Assembly (NCBI GenBank): GCA_947260005.1 | Contig: CAMYOL010000047.1 | Span: 1 to 63,610, forward strand | Reading direction: 5' to 3' | DNA from: an uncultured Ectothiorhodospiraceae bacterium | GTDB lineage: Bacteria; Pseudomonadota; Gammaproteobacteria; UBA6429; Thiohalophilaceae | DNA: 63,610 bases | Shown: one piece after another, positions 8,516 through 17,713 of the stretch | Layout: each line of letters starts with the position of its first letter | How positions within the stretch are numbered: the stretch's first letter is position 1 | Made by a program: the position numbers and the translations under genes | Notes under the pieces: generated by a model | Told to the model about the DNA's origin: nothing | Databases searched by the model: none | What the model saw: the letters and a program-made list of their open reading frames with translations, nothing else

Positions 8516-9985
8516 ATGAATACGCTAGCACACAACTTATACCGGGCTGAACAAGTCCGCGCAATGGATCAATATGCGATAGATCACCTGGCACTTTCTG
8601 GCACTGTGTTGATGGAGCGCGCGGGGGCCGCGGCGTTTGAGATTCTACAAATGCGTTGGCCAGAGGCTAAATCTATCGTCGTGGTGTGTGGAACGGGCAA
8701 CAATGGTGGTGATGGTTATGTCGTTGCCCGTTTGGCTAAAGAACAGGGGCTTGAGGTAATTTGCATGCTGGTCGGTGATAAGGCCAATTTAAAGGGCGAT
8801 GCCCTGGCGGCGGCTCAGAGGCTGGATATGGAAGCTATTCAATTCAACGCGGAACAATGCAAGTCGGCCGATTTACTTGTCGATGCATTACTCGGGACGG
8901 GTTTGGAAGGCAATGTTACCGGTGAGCGCTTCGACGCGATTATGGCGATGAATGATAGTGGTAAATCCATCCTGTCTCTGGACGTACCATCGGGTTTAAA
9001 TGCCGATAGTGGGCAGGTGCAAGGCATAGCCATCAAGGCAGCCGCCACGATTACCTTCATTGGAAATAAACAAGGTTTGTTTGTCGGTGATGGTTGGGAT
9101 TACAGTGGTGAACGGATCTTCAATCCGTTGAGTGTGCCGCTATCGTTATATGATGAAACCCAATGCGATGTTGAACTGATCAACTATCGTAAATTGAAAT
9201 CAATCCTGAAACCTCGTGCCGCTAATTCGCACAAAGGCGATTATGGTCATGTCCTGGTGGTTGGCGGTGAATCGGGCTACACCGGTGCGGTACGCATGGC
9301 CGGCGAGGGTGCCGCACGGGTAGGTGCCGGATTAGTGAGTATTGCGACCCGTCCTGAGCATGCCCATTACATAAATAGTGCTCGACCGGAATTAATGGTG
9401 CATGGTGTCGAGGACGAAAAGACCTTTCAGATTCTTGCTGAAAGGGCCAACGTCATCGCCATTGGTCCCGGACTGGGACAATCTGAGTGGGCAAAAAATT
9501 TATTGAAATACGCCATTGAGTCGGGCCTGCCATTAGTGGTTGATGCCGATGCGTTAAATCTACTTTCAGCCGAGCCACATAAAAATGACAACTGGGTTTT
9601 AACCCCGCATGCCGGAGAAGCGGCGCGATTATTAGGCCAGGCTATTCATGAGGTGCAAGATGATCGATTTGCTGCGGTGAAGGCCTTGCAGGAAGAGTTT
9701 GCGGGTACGGTTATTTTAAAAGGGACCGGCACATTGATTAGTGCAGGTGAACTACCGACATTCCTGTGTATCGATGGCAACCCCGGTATGTCGAGCGGTG
9801 GTATGGGCGATGTCTTGACCGGTGTTATTGCAGGTTTGATTGCACAGGGCCTGGACAAACTTGACGCGGCATCCCTTGGGGTGTGTCTGCATGCGGCGGC
9901 AGGTGACCTGGCGGCTAAAACGGGCCAGCGTGGTTTGTTGGCAAGTGATTTGATGGCTGCGGTGAGGCGCCTGGCGAATCCATAA
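8516..9985 (+). CDS. nnr: Bifunctional NAD(P)H-hydrate epimerase / ADP-dependent dehydratase
   Basis: 489 residues with the two fused repair domains known from E. coli YjeF. The N-terminal epimerase (about 15-215) shows VVCGTGNNGGDGYVVARL and DALLGTGLEGNVTG. The C-terminal dehydratase (about 230-485) shows VGGESGYTGAVRMAGE, GPGLGQSEWAKN, VVDADALNLL, LTPHAGEAARLLG and GNPGMSSGGMGDVLTG. It returns damaged, hydrated NAD(P)H to the usable form. ATG at 8516. The tsaE gene follows after 4 bases. Confidence 0.95.
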   Translation: MNTLAHNLYRAEQVRAMDQYAIDHLALSGTVLMERAGAAAFEILQMRWPEAKSIVVVCGTGNNGGDGYVVARLAKEQGLEVICMLVGDKANLKGDALAAAQRLDMEAIQFNAEQCKSADLLVDALLGTGLEGNVTGERFDAIMAMNDSGKSILSLDVPSGLNADSGQVQGIAIKAAATITFIGNKQGLFVGDGWDYSGERIFNPLSVPLSLYDETQCDVELINYRKLKSILKPRAANSHKGDYGHVLVVGGESGYTGAVRMAGEGAARVGAGLVSIATRPEHAHYINSARPELMVHGVEDEKTFQILAERANVIAIGPGLGQSEWAKNLLKYAIESGLPLVVDADALNLLSAEPHKNDNWVLTPHAGEAARLLGQAIHEVQDDRFAAVKALQEEFAGTVILKGTGTLISAGELPTFLCIDGNPGMSSGGMGDVLTGVIAGLIAQGLDKLDAASLGVCLHAAAGDLAAKTGQRGLLASDLMAAVRRLANP

Positions 9986-9989
9986 ACCA

Positions 9990-10487
9990 ATGGTTTATCC
10001 TGCGTTAACATTTGAGCTGGCCGATGAGTCACAGACCCTGTCGATGGCAAAATGCTTTGCCGAACATTGGCCACAACATGCGTCAAAGGACCGCGCACTA
10101 GTGGTTAACTTAAGCGGTGACCTGGGGGCAGGTAAAACAACGTTCTCGCGCGGGTTTATTCAATCTCTGGGGCATACTGGTAAGGTGAAAAGCCCAACTT
10201 ACACGCTTATCGAGCCCTATGAGCTGGACGATCTCGTTATCGTGCATATGGATCTCTATCGATTAACCGATCCCGAAGAACTGGAATACCTGGGTATCGA
10301 TGATTTGGTCCGACAGTCGGATATTTGTCTGATCGAATGGCCAGAACGTGGAGCGGATGCCTTACCCGCGCCAACATTAACCTTATCCCTCGATCACCAA
10401 ACGACAGGGCGACAATTACAGGCCCAGGCCCACACTGAGATCGGTGAGGTCTGGCTACAGGCCGTGAATTCCCACTTTCCCGATTAA
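9990..10487 (+). CDS. tsaE: tRNA threonylcarbamoyladenosine biosynthesis ATPase TsaE
   Basis: 165 residues. Walker A is GDLGAGKTTFSRGF (about residues 45-58), followed by KSPTYTLIEPYE and HMDLYRL, all typical of TsaE. It is the ATPase that drives TsaB-TsaD to form t6A37 in tRNAs that read ANN codons. It is tightly packed after nnr, as in many gammaproteobacteria. Confidence 0.95.
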   Translation: MVYPALTFELADESQTLSMAKCFAEHWPQHASKDRALVVNLSGDLGAGKTTFSRGFIQSLGHTGKVKSPTYTLIEPYELDDLVIVHMDLYRLTDPEELEYLGIDDLVRQSDICLIEWPERGADALPAPTLTLSLDHQTTGRQLQAQAHTEIGEVWLQAVNSHFPD

Positions 10488-10531
10488 GCCCTTACATTCC
10501 CCCAGATCTATTAAGATCAAAGATTAAGATC

Positions 10532-10564
10532 AATCTCTATCTAATTAAAAAATATAGAGATTTT
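10532..10564 (+). terminator. Probable terminator after tsaE
   Basis: The stem AATCTCTAT/ATAGAGATT has a 13-base A/T loop and is followed by a short TT run. It is AT-rich and so only a modest terminator. It separates nnr-tsaE from the amidase gene. Confidence 0.45.
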
Positions 10565-10626
10565 AACTTGAAAAATCTCAAAAATCAGGCACAATAAATA
10601 TGGAGTAAACAAAAAGGGGTGTGGTC

Positions 10627-11940
10627 ATGCGTTTGTCTTTACGCACGAGCATAGTGTTGGTTCTGTTTTGTGTGGCAAGTCTGGTTCAGGCGGTCACCGT
10701 CAATGGTGTTCGCATGTGGCCGGCACCGGATCACACGCGTCTTGTTTTCGACCTGAATTCTCCAGTTCAACACAGTCTGTTTGTCCTCAAATCCCCCAAT
10801 CGCCTGGTTATTGATCTTAAGTACAGCCAATTTAACGGTAAGTTGCCCAAACTTGAGAATGATGCGTTTATTAAGCACATTCGTTATGCCCGACGCGGTA
10901 AAGATGATTTGCGTGTGGTGCTGGATCTAAAACGGCAAATTAAACCCAAGAGCTTTGTACTCAAGCCGCATCGCGAATACGGTCACCGTCTGGTTGTTGA
11001 CCTGATTGATTCGGCTCAAAGCAAGAAACGTAAACCCATCCGTCGGGATACCGATATCAAGGGTAAGCCACGTGATGTGATTATTGCCATCGATGCCGGT
11101 CATGGTGGTGATGATCCCGGTGCGGTCGGCCGTCGTGGTACCAAAGAAAAAGATGTAGTGCTGGCCATTGCCAAAAAACTTAAAAAATTGATTAACAAGC
11201 AACCTGGTATGAAGGCGAAAATGATTCGTACGGGTGATTATTATGTATCGTTGAAAAAACGGGTTATTAAAGCTCGAAACGCCCAGGCTGATTTATTTAT
11301 TTCTATTCATGCGGATGCCTTTAAAGACCGCCGAGCACATGGTTCGTCCGTATTTGTTTTATCCGAGAATGGCGCAAGTTCAGAGGTGGCCAGTTTTCTG
11401 GCCAAGTCAGAAAACAGTTCCGATAAGATTGGTGGTGTTACCCTAAGTAATAAGGATGACTTACTCAAACATGTGTTGGTGGATATGTTAAAAGACTCGA
11501 CCATGGAAGAGAGTCATGATGTGGCGCGACATATGATTAAGGGACTCAAAGGTGTTAATCGTCTACACAAACGACATGTTGAACAAGCGGGATTCCGGGT
11601 GTTGAAAGCGCCAGACATTCCATCTGTGCTTATTGAAACCGCTTTTATCTCTAATTCTAAAGAAGAACGTAATTTACGCAGTAGCCGGCATCAACAAAAA
11701 TTGGCGAGGGCAATATTTAAAGGTACGCTCAATTACTTTAAAAACAATCCACCACCGGGAACATTGCTAGCCTTAAAAGATCGCAAACATCGGATTGCCT
11801 CAGGCGATACCATGAGCGGCATTGCTGAACGTTATCAGGTGAGTATGGCCGATATCCGTCGCGCCAATGGCTTGAAAAACAATCGATTAAAAGTTGGCAG
11901 GACGTTACGTATACCGACATACATGACCAACGATTCTTAA
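10627..11940 (+). CDS. N-acetylmuramoyl-L-alanine amidase (AmiB/AmiC type, AMIN + Amidase_3 + LysM)
   Basis: About 437 residues. It is a periplasmic hydrolase that splits daughter-cell peptidoglycan. A signal peptide occupies residues 1-23 (ending VQA). An AMIN targeting domain follows (about 25-130), then the zinc-dependent Amidase_3 domain (about 153-375). Ligands are IDAGHGGDDPG, KEKDVVLAIA, SIHADAF and VLIETAFISN. A C-terminal LysM repeat contains RIASGDTMSGIAERYQVS. An AGGGG ribosome site at 10614-10618 favours ATG 10627 over GTG 10621. The EnvC/NlpD-gated regulatory insert typical of AmiB/C seems present near residues 255-310. Confidence 0.92.
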   Translation: MRLSLRTSIVLVLFCVASLVQAVTVNGVRMWPAPDHTRLVFDLNSPVQHSLFVLKSPNRLVIDLKYSQFNGKLPKLENDAFIKHIRYARRGKDDLRVVLDLKRQIKPKSFVLKPHREYGHRLVVDLIDSAQSKKRKPIRRDTDIKGKPRDVIIAIDAGHGGDDPGAVGRRGTKEKDVVLAIAKKLKKLINKQPGMKAKMIRTGDYYVSLKKRVIKARNAQADLFISIHADAFKDRRAHGSSVFVLSENGASSEVASFLAKSENSSDKIGGVTLSNKDDLLKHVLVDMLKDSTMEESHDVARHMIKGLKGVNRLHKRHVEQAGFRVLKAPDIPSVLIETAFISNSKEERNLRSSRHQQKLARAIFKGTLNYFKNNPPPGTLLALKDRKHRIASGDTMSGIAERYQVSMADIRRANGLKNNRLKVGRTLRIPTYMTNDS

Positions 11941-12015
11941 AAAAATAGGGGTCAGAGACGTATTAATTCTTTCCTGTTACAGGAAAGAATTAATACGTCT
12001 CTGACCCCTATTTTT
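11941..12015. repeat. Perfect 36-base inverted repeat with GGGGTCAGAGACGTAT core (copy 2)
   Basis: The 75 bases form a perfect hairpin: two 36-base arms around the loop TTA. It begins at the first base after the amidase stop codon and ends 34 bases before mutL. The core matches copies at 4270-4362 and 42910-43001. In place it can fold in RNA as a long hairpin followed by TTTTT, so it may double as a terminator. Confidence 0.9.
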
Positions 12016-12049
12016 CTATTTTTTCGTTTTTTCCTTTACACTAACGCCT

Positions 12050-13711
12050 ATGTCTGCAGTACAACATCGTCCAATTATTAAGCCGTTACCCAGCCAGTTG
12101 GCCAACCAGATCGCGGCGGGTGAGGTGATTGAACGTCCGGCATCTGTGGTCAAAGAGTTAGTGGAAAATGCCCTGGATGCCGGTGCCACCCGAATTGATA
12201 TTGAGCTCAACAACGGCGGCATGACCGGGATTATGATCAGTGATAATGGTAGCGGCATTAGTGCAGACGAGTTATCACTTGCGATTGCTCGACATGCCAC
12301 TAGCAAGATTGAGTCAGTCGATGATTTGCTTTCATTACAGAGCCTGGGCTTTCGCGGTGAAGCGTTGGCCAGTATGTGTTCAGTAAGTCAATGGGAGATC
12401 ATCTCGCGTAATGCGACCGCCCAACAGGCAGCTAAATTATCTTATCAACTTCCTGAGCGTATACTTGATGTTAACCATGCGTACGGTACAAGCGTTACCA
12501 TCAACCACTTGTTTCATAATACTCCGGCAAGACGTAAATTTTTACGTGCGGAACGAACTGAGTTTCGTCATTGCGATGAGGTCATCAAACGGATGGCCCT
12601 GGCACGTTTTGATGTCGGTTTTTATGTAAAACATAATGGTAAGCAAACATTGCGTTTGCCTGCGGTGAAAGATGACATTGGACGCGCTCGTCGTGTGGCC
12701 CAGGTTTGCAGTCAACAATTCATAAACCAGTCATTAACGATCGATTATCCGCATAATGATATGCGTTTGTGGGGTTGGATTAGTCAGCCTGATTTCTCAC
12801 GTCAATCTACTGATTTACAGTATTTTTATATTAATGGACGCATTATTCGTGATCGCGTTATAAATCATGCAATCCGTTTTGCATATCAAAGTATTTTACC
12901 GCCCGGTCGTCATGCAGTTTATGTTTTACATCTTGAAATAGATCCTGCCAATGTAGATGTGAATGTGCATCCAACCAAACACGAAGTTAGATTCGCGGAA
13001 TCACGTCTGATCCATGATTTTATCTCACGCAGTTTACGTAATGCGTTAGGTGCTAATGATGAAGATGCTGTTCACGACATAAGTGCGACTTATGTTAGTC
13101 AGGATAATCATGCTACATTTGATTCTTTTCAAATTGCTCAAACGCCAAACCAATATTATGTGAGTGAATCCCGGTTTGGCAATGTACTTTCAATTGCTCA
13201 TAACCGTTTTGCGATAACACAACAACAGGATAAATTTTTCATAATTGATTTGGTTAAGGCTTCGGCCAGGTGGGTAGCATCGCATTGGATAAGATCATTT
13301 AAAGAACAAAAAGTAAAATCACAGCCGTTATTGATTCCGTTACGGTTAACTTTAACAGATGAACAAAAATTAAGTTTCAGTAAATCAGAATCATTGTTAC
13401 AGGAACTGGGAATTCAGTTAACGGTGGATGTTAATGGGGATTCTCTGCTTCGTTATATTCCTAATCTGGCAGATGTCTATAGCAGAGACGAACTGTGTAT
13501 TAATTTGTTAGACGCTAGCCTGAATAAAAATAATTTAGAGAGTCAAATTGTCAATGTGTTAACACAAACGGGACTTGAACTATCGAAGCTCAATTTATCG
13601 GACATTCTTCTATTGCTATCTGAAAAAAATGATTTAAGTGCCGCAAATGATTTTACTGAATGTTGGCGTGAGCTTGATGAGTTGGCGTTACAGGAATGGT
13701 TTAAGTCATGA
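12050..13711 (+). CDS. mutL: DNA mismatch repair protein MutL
   Basis: 553 residues, shorter than E. coli's 615 because of a short linker. GHKL ATPase motifs are present: ELVENALDAGA, DNGSGI, FRGEALASM and VDVNVHPTKHEVRF. The C-terminal dimerisation domain starts near residue 370. The endonuclease motif DQHA(X)2E of MutH-less bacteria is replaced by DLVKASARWVAS. This fits the E. coli type of MutL, which acts by activating MutH and UvrD. It is coupled to miaA downstream. Confidence 0.95.
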   Translation: MSAVQHRPIIKPLPSQLANQIAAGEVIERPASVVKELVENALDAGATRIDIELNNGGMTGIMISDNGSGISADELSLAIARHATSKIESVDDLLSLQSLGFRGEALASMCSVSQWEIISRNATAQQAAKLSYQLPERILDVNHAYGTSVTINHLFHNTPARRKFLRAERTEFRHCDEVIKRMALARFDVGFYVKHNGKQTLRLPAVKDDIGRARRVAQVCSQQFINQSLTIDYPHNDMRLWGWISQPDFSRQSTDLQYFYINGRIIRDRVINHAIRFAYQSILPPGRHAVYVLHLEIDPANVDVNVHPTKHEVRFAESRLIHDFISRSLRNALGANDEDAVHDISATYVSQDNHATFDSFQIAQTPNQYYVSESRFGNVLSIAHNRFAITQQQDKFFIIDLVKASARWVASHWIRSFKEQKVKSQPLLIPLRLTLTDEQKLSFSKSESLLQELGIQLTVDVNGDSLLRYIPNLADVYSRDELCINLLDASLNKNNLESQIVNVLTQTGLELSKLNLSDILLLLSEKNDLSAANDFTECWRELDELALQEWFKS

Positions 13712-13735
13712 GTGCTTACTCGCTTAATAACCTCA

Positions 13736-14683
13736 ATGAACAAAGCCACTAAACCACCAATTGTTTGCATTATGGGGCCAACCGCCTCGGGGAAAACCGA
13801 TCTCGCTATTTCATTATCAAAAAAATTTCCGATGGATATTATTAGTGTTGATTCGGCCATGGTGTACAAAGAGATGGACATTGGTACGGCAAAACCCGAT
13901 GCACAAACACTGGCTCGAGCACCACACAGACTTGTGGATTTTCTGGATCCGGCTGAACCTTATTCGGCGGCACAATTTTGCGCGGACGCGTTACGTGAGA
14001 TGCAGCAAATTGCCGAACAAGGTCGTATTCCTTTATTGGTGGGTGGCACGATGTTGTACTTTAAAGCCTTATTGTATGGTTTGTCGGATATGCCATCTGC
14101 CGATGAAGCAACACGACAAAAACTGGAGGCCGAAACCGAGACCCTGGGGCTGGCTGCGATGCATGCCAGGTTGGCTAAAGTCGATCCAGAATCGGCAGCC
14201 CGTATCCATCCCAATGATCCGCAACGTATTCAGCGGGCTCTGGAAGTCTATGAATTAACGGGGATTTCACTAACCTCGTGGCAGGCGAAACCTGCTGATC
14301 CGCTTCCTTATGAACCTATTCAAATTGCTCTGGTCCCAACTGACAGGCGTTGGTTACATCAGCGAATCGAACTGCGTTTTCAGCAGATGCTCGACCAAGG
14401 TTTGATTGAAGAGGTAAAAAGACTCTATCGACGTAATGATTTGAACGAAAATAAACCTTCGATCAGAGCAGTTGGTTACCGGCAGGTTTGGCAATATCTT
14501 CAAGGCCAACTCAGCTATGACGAGATGCAGGAGCGTGGCATTATTGCGACGCGACAATTAGCTAAACGGCAACTGACCTGGTTAAGGTCGATGCCAGATT
14601 TGAATAATTTTGACTGTTTAAACAATACCTTAGAGGATGAGGTGTTGAATTTTCTAAAGCAAGACCACATAACGGATTATTAG
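13736..14683 (+). CDS. miaA: tRNA dimethylallyltransferase MiaA
   Basis: About 315 residues. It transfers a dimethylallyl group to A37 of tRNAs that read UNN codons. The P-loop [11 protein letters not shown] lies near the N-terminus. Other family motifs are [33 protein letters not shown] and RAVGYRQVW. Two starts are possible: GTG at 13712, directly after the mutL stop, or ATG at 13736. The latter gives a family-like N-terminus and is preferred. Next downstream is hfq, the usual order. Confidence 0.94.
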   Translation: MNKATKPPIVCIMGPTASGKTDLAISLSKKFPMDIISVDSAMVYKEMDIGTAKPDAQTLARAPHRLVDFLDPAEPYSAAQFCADALREMQQIAEQGRIPLLVGGTMLYFKALLYGLSDMPSADEATRQKLEAETETLGLAAMHARLAKVDPESAARIHPNDPQRIQRALEVYELTGISLTSWQAKPADPLPYEPIQIALVPTDRRWLHQRIELRFQQMLDQGLIEEVKRLYRRNDLNENKPSIRAVGYRQVWQYLQGQLSYDEMQERGIIATRQLAKRQLTWLRSMPDLNNFDCLNNTLEDEVLNFLKQDHITDY

Positions 14684-14848
14684 GTTATATGCTAGACTAT
14701 TTTCAGGCATGATTATTAGAATCAACACTGGTTCGGTTAATTGGGCCGAATTATTTGAAAGACATTATTGATATTATTGGGTTTATCATTAGTACGGCAA
14801 AGAACCGGTCGTACAGATAATTATTATAAATAAAAACGGAGAAAAACA

Positions 14849-15097
14849 ATGAGTAAAGGGCAAGCTTTACAAGATCCATTTTTGAACGCCTTACGCAAGG
14901 AACGCATCCCTGTTGCAATTTATTTGGTTAACGGAATCAAACTCCAGGGTCAGGTCGATTCTTTTGACCAGTTTGTTGTTTTATTGCGCAATAGCGTGAG
15001 TCAGATGGTATATAAACATGCCATTTCAACCATTGTACCGGCACGTAATATTAAATTACCGATGTTTGATGAAACTCAGGCCACTCCTAACAGCTAA
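14849..15097 (+). CDS. hfq: RNA chaperone Hfq
   Basis: 82 residues. The Sm1 motif includes [20 protein letters not shown] and Sm2 includes [12 protein letters not shown]. Hfq forms a hexameric ring that pairs small RNAs with mRNAs. The C-terminal tail is short (about 15 residues). The ribosome site is GGAGAAA. The 165-base gap after miaA is AT-rich and probably holds its promoter; I cannot fix one with confidence. A likely small RNA is encoded at 59417-59653. Confidence 0.97.
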   Translation: MSKGQALQDPFLNALRKERIPVAIYLVNGIKLQGQVDSFDQFVVLLRNSVSQMVYKHAISTIVPARNIKLPMFDETQATPNS

Positions 15098-15135
15098 TTC
15101 TATTCTTTCCCTCAGTCCTGGTTGGAGGCGTATCC

Positions 15136-16476
15136 TTGTTTGAGCGTCCCACCGGGGGTGAACGAGCGGTCATCGTCCATCTGGATATAAACCAATCGTC
15201 GGATGCTGTGATCCTGGAAGAATTTCAGGAGTTGGTTTCGGCTGCGGGTGCTGAAATTGTCACTGTGATTACGGGGACTCGACGTGCACCCGATGCAAAA
15301 TATTTTGCCGGTTCAGGTAAAGTCGATGAGATTCTGGGTTGTGTCAGGCGAGAAGAGGCCGAGCTGGTCATCTTTAATCATACTCTATCCCCGATTCAGG
15401 AACGTAACCTCGAAAAGGCACTATCGTGTCGGGTATTGGATCGAACCGGATTAATCCTGGATATTTTTGCGCAACGAGCGCGAAGCCATGAAGGTAAGTT
15501 GCAGGTCGAGCTGGCCCAGCTACGTCACTTGTCTACCCGTCTGGTGCGGGGTTGGACCCACCTGGAAAGACAAAAGGGTGGTATCGGTTTACGTGGACCG
15601 GGTGAAACTCAGTTAGAAACCGATCGACGCCTGTTAAACGATCGTATCAAGCAATTGAAAAGTAAGTTAAGCAAGGTAGAAAGGCAACGCGAACAAGGCC
15701 GCCGAGGTCGCAAGCGAGCCTCTTTACCTACAGTATCGCTGGTGGGCTACACCAATGCGGGTAAATCAACTTTGTTTAACACCATTACCCAGGCCGATGT
15801 TTTTGTCGCCGATCAATTATTCGCTACTTTGGATCCGACTTTGCGTCGGATTGAGCTCGAAGAAAAACAGTCGGCGGTACTGGCCGATACGGTTGGTTTT
15901 ATCCGTGATTTGCCTCATGACCTGGTGGCGGCTTTTCGCTCGACCTTACAGGAGACCCGGGAAGCGGATCTGTTACTGCATGTGATTGATGCCCATGATC
16001 CCCAACGCAAAGAGCATATTGCCGAAGTGAATGCGGTCCTCGAGGAAATTGAAGCCTCCGATCGACCCCAGTTAATCATCCACAATAAGATTGACCTGCT
16101 GGATAAGATTGACCTGCTGGATAAGATTGAGCCGCATATAGATAGAAACGAACAGGGCAAACCAGTACGGGTCTGGTTATCGGCCATGACGGGGCAGGGG
16201 CTGGATGAGTTGCGTCTGGCGATGACGGAATTGCTGCAAGAAGCGAGCATTCAGGAGTCACTGGAGTTGGCGCCCGCTCAGGGTAAACTGCACGCTAAAT
16301 TACACGAACTTGGCACCGTATTATTCGAGGAAACCGATAATAAAGGACATTGGTTAATGAATGTCCGCATGCCGGTGCGTACCTGGCGTGGCTTAGAGAA
16401 ACATTATCAACTAAAGCAGTATATTTCTGATGAATCAAACTCGGATGAGCTTGCTCTCAGCGGCAAGGCTCCCTAG
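15136..16476 (+). CDS. hflX: Ribosome-splitting GTPase HflX
   Basis: 446 residues starting with TTG 15136, supported by GGAGGCG 5 bases upstream. The N-terminal HflX domain contains YFAGSGKVDEI, and the linker has GPGETQLETDRR. The G domain has GYTNAGKSTLFN (G1), DTVGFIRDLP (G3) and HNKID (G4). It rescues stalled ribosomes by splitting subunits. The G4 region carries a perfect 18-base tandem duplication (16087-16122), which gives IDLLDK twice. Confidence 0.94.
   Translation: MFERPTGGERAVIVHLDINQSSDAVILEEFQELVSAAGAEIVTVITGTRRAPDAKYFAGSGKVDEILGCVRREEAELVIFNHTLSPIQERNLEKALSCRVLDRTGLILDIFAQRARSHEGKLQVELAQLRHLSTRLVRGWTHLERQKGGIGLRGPGETQLETDRRLLNDRIKQLKSKLSKVERQREQGRRGRKRASLPTVSLVGYTNAGKSTLFNTITQADVFVADQLFATLDPTLRRIELEEKQSAVLADTVGFIRDLPHDLVAAFRSTLQETREADLLLHVIDAHDPQRKEHIAEVNAVLEEIEASDRPQLIIHNKIDLLDKIDLLDKIEPHIDRNEQGKPVRVWLSAMTGQGLDELRLAMTELLQEASIQESLELAPAQGKLHAKLHELGTVLFEETDNKGHWLMNVRMPVRTWRGLEKHYQLKQYISDESNSDELALSGKAP
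16087..16122 (+). repeat. 18-base tandem duplication in hflX
   Basis: Two identical 18-base units plus a partial third encode KIDLLD twice, right after the G4 asparagine (NKID). The reading frame is kept. It adds six residues next to the guanine-specificity loop. Confidence 0.9.
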
Positions 16477-16537
16477 AATTCTCACTTTACTATTAATAGA
16501 TAACACCATAACGGCTATTGGCCTTTAGGAGCATCAA

Positions 16538-17713
16538 ATGGCGTGGAATGAACCCGGAAACTCTGGGGATAAAGATAAAGACCCATGGGGTAAACAGCGT
16601 GGCGATGACGGCCCACCTGACCTCGAGGATATTGTAAAAAACCTGCAAAACAAGGTGACCAGTATTTTCGGTGGCGGACGCCGAGGTGGCGGTGGTCGAA
16701 GCAACTCCGGTGGAGGGATGAGTCCAGCCACCTTTGCCTTAATCTTTGTTGTGCTGCTCGCTGTCTGGTTTATTTCCGGAATTTATATTGTCACAGATGG
16801 TACCAAAGGTGTGGTTCTGCAATTTGGTGAATTTGCGAAAACGACCGATCCGGGGCCGCAGTGGTATCCACGTTTTATTCAAAGTGTCGATATTGTCGAA
16901 ACTGATAAAAGTCGGAGTGTCCGTGTTGGGGTCAATAAAGACGAGGCCTTGATGCTGACCAGTGATGAAAACATTGTTGATGTTAAATTTGAAGTGCAAT
17001 ACAAAGTCAAAAACGCTGAAGACTTCTTATTCCAGGTTGCCACCCCCGAGGTAACAATTAAAACGGCGACCGAAAGTGCCTTGCGTGAAATTGTGGGTAA
17101 AAAGAGAATGACAAGCGTTTTAGAGCGTGATGATGTTGCGCAAAAGACCGGTGAACTCTTACAGGAAATTCTTGACCGCTATAAAACCGGATTGTTAGTT
17201 GAAAACGTCAACCTGGATTACTCGGATGCGCCGGAAGAAGTTAAACCTGCTTTTAACGATGTGAACAGTGCCGAGCAGGATCGGGATCGTTTCATTGAAG
17301 AGGCACGAAAATATCAAAACCAGATTGTGCCTATTGCCCGTGGTCAGGCCGCACGTATTACTCAGGAAGCTGAGGCCTATCAGGCTGAGAAGATTGCCAA
17401 AGCGAGTGGTGATGCCGAACGATTTAATCAATTATTGGTTGAATACAAAAAAGCACCCAAAGTAACCCGGGAACGTTTATACCTGGAAGCGATGGAAGAA
17501 GTTTTAGGAAATAACAACAAAGTGATGATAGACGTTAAAAAAGGCAACAACTTGTTATATTTGCCAATTGATCAGCTGAATAAGAGCAGGCGTATTGAGC
17601 TTGATGGAAGTAATTCTGGGTCTGAAATCCTGAACTCAAATCCAGCCTCGACTACGAGTACCAGTTCCAGGGATCGTTCACGTAATAAATCACGTTCAAG
17701 GGAGGTGCGCTAA
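16538..17713 (+). CDS. hflK: FtsH protease modulator HflK
   Basis: 391 residues. The N-terminus is Gly/Pro/Asp-rich (GGGRRGGGGRSNSGGG). One membrane helix lies at about residues 65-85, followed by the SPFH/band-7 domain. With HflC it forms the large periplasmic cage around FtsH and modulates turnover of membrane proteins. The C-terminal tail is rich in Ser/Thr/Arg. Its stop codon shares one base with the hflC start. Confidence 0.95.
   Translation: MAWNEPGNSGDKDKDPWGKQRGDDGPPDLEDIVKNLQNKVTSIFGGGRRGGGGRSNSGGGMSPATFALIFVVLLAVWFISGIYIVTDGTKGVVLQFGEFAKTTDPGPQWYPRFIQSVDIVETDKSRSVRVGVNKDEALMLTSDENIVDVKFEVQYKVKNAEDFLFQVATPEVTIKTATESALREIVGKKRMTSVLERDDVAQKTGELLQEILDRYKTGLLVENVNLDYSDAPEEVKPAFNDVNSAEQDRDRFIEEARKYQNQIVPIARGQAARITQEAEAYQAEKIAKASGDAERFNQLLVEYKKAPKVTRERLYLEAMEEVLGNNNKVMIDVKKGNNLLYLPIDQLNKSRRIELDGSNSGSEILNSNPASTTSTSSRDRSRNKSRSREVR

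Noticed and set aside
9646-10098. 150-residue minus-strand frame over nnr/tsaE
   Set aside because: Antisense to two well-supported genes; composition is that of a shadow frame.
13761-14258. 165-residue frame inside miaA
   Set aside because: Lies wholly within miaA in another frame, rich in Trp/Cys/Arg, no family resemblance.
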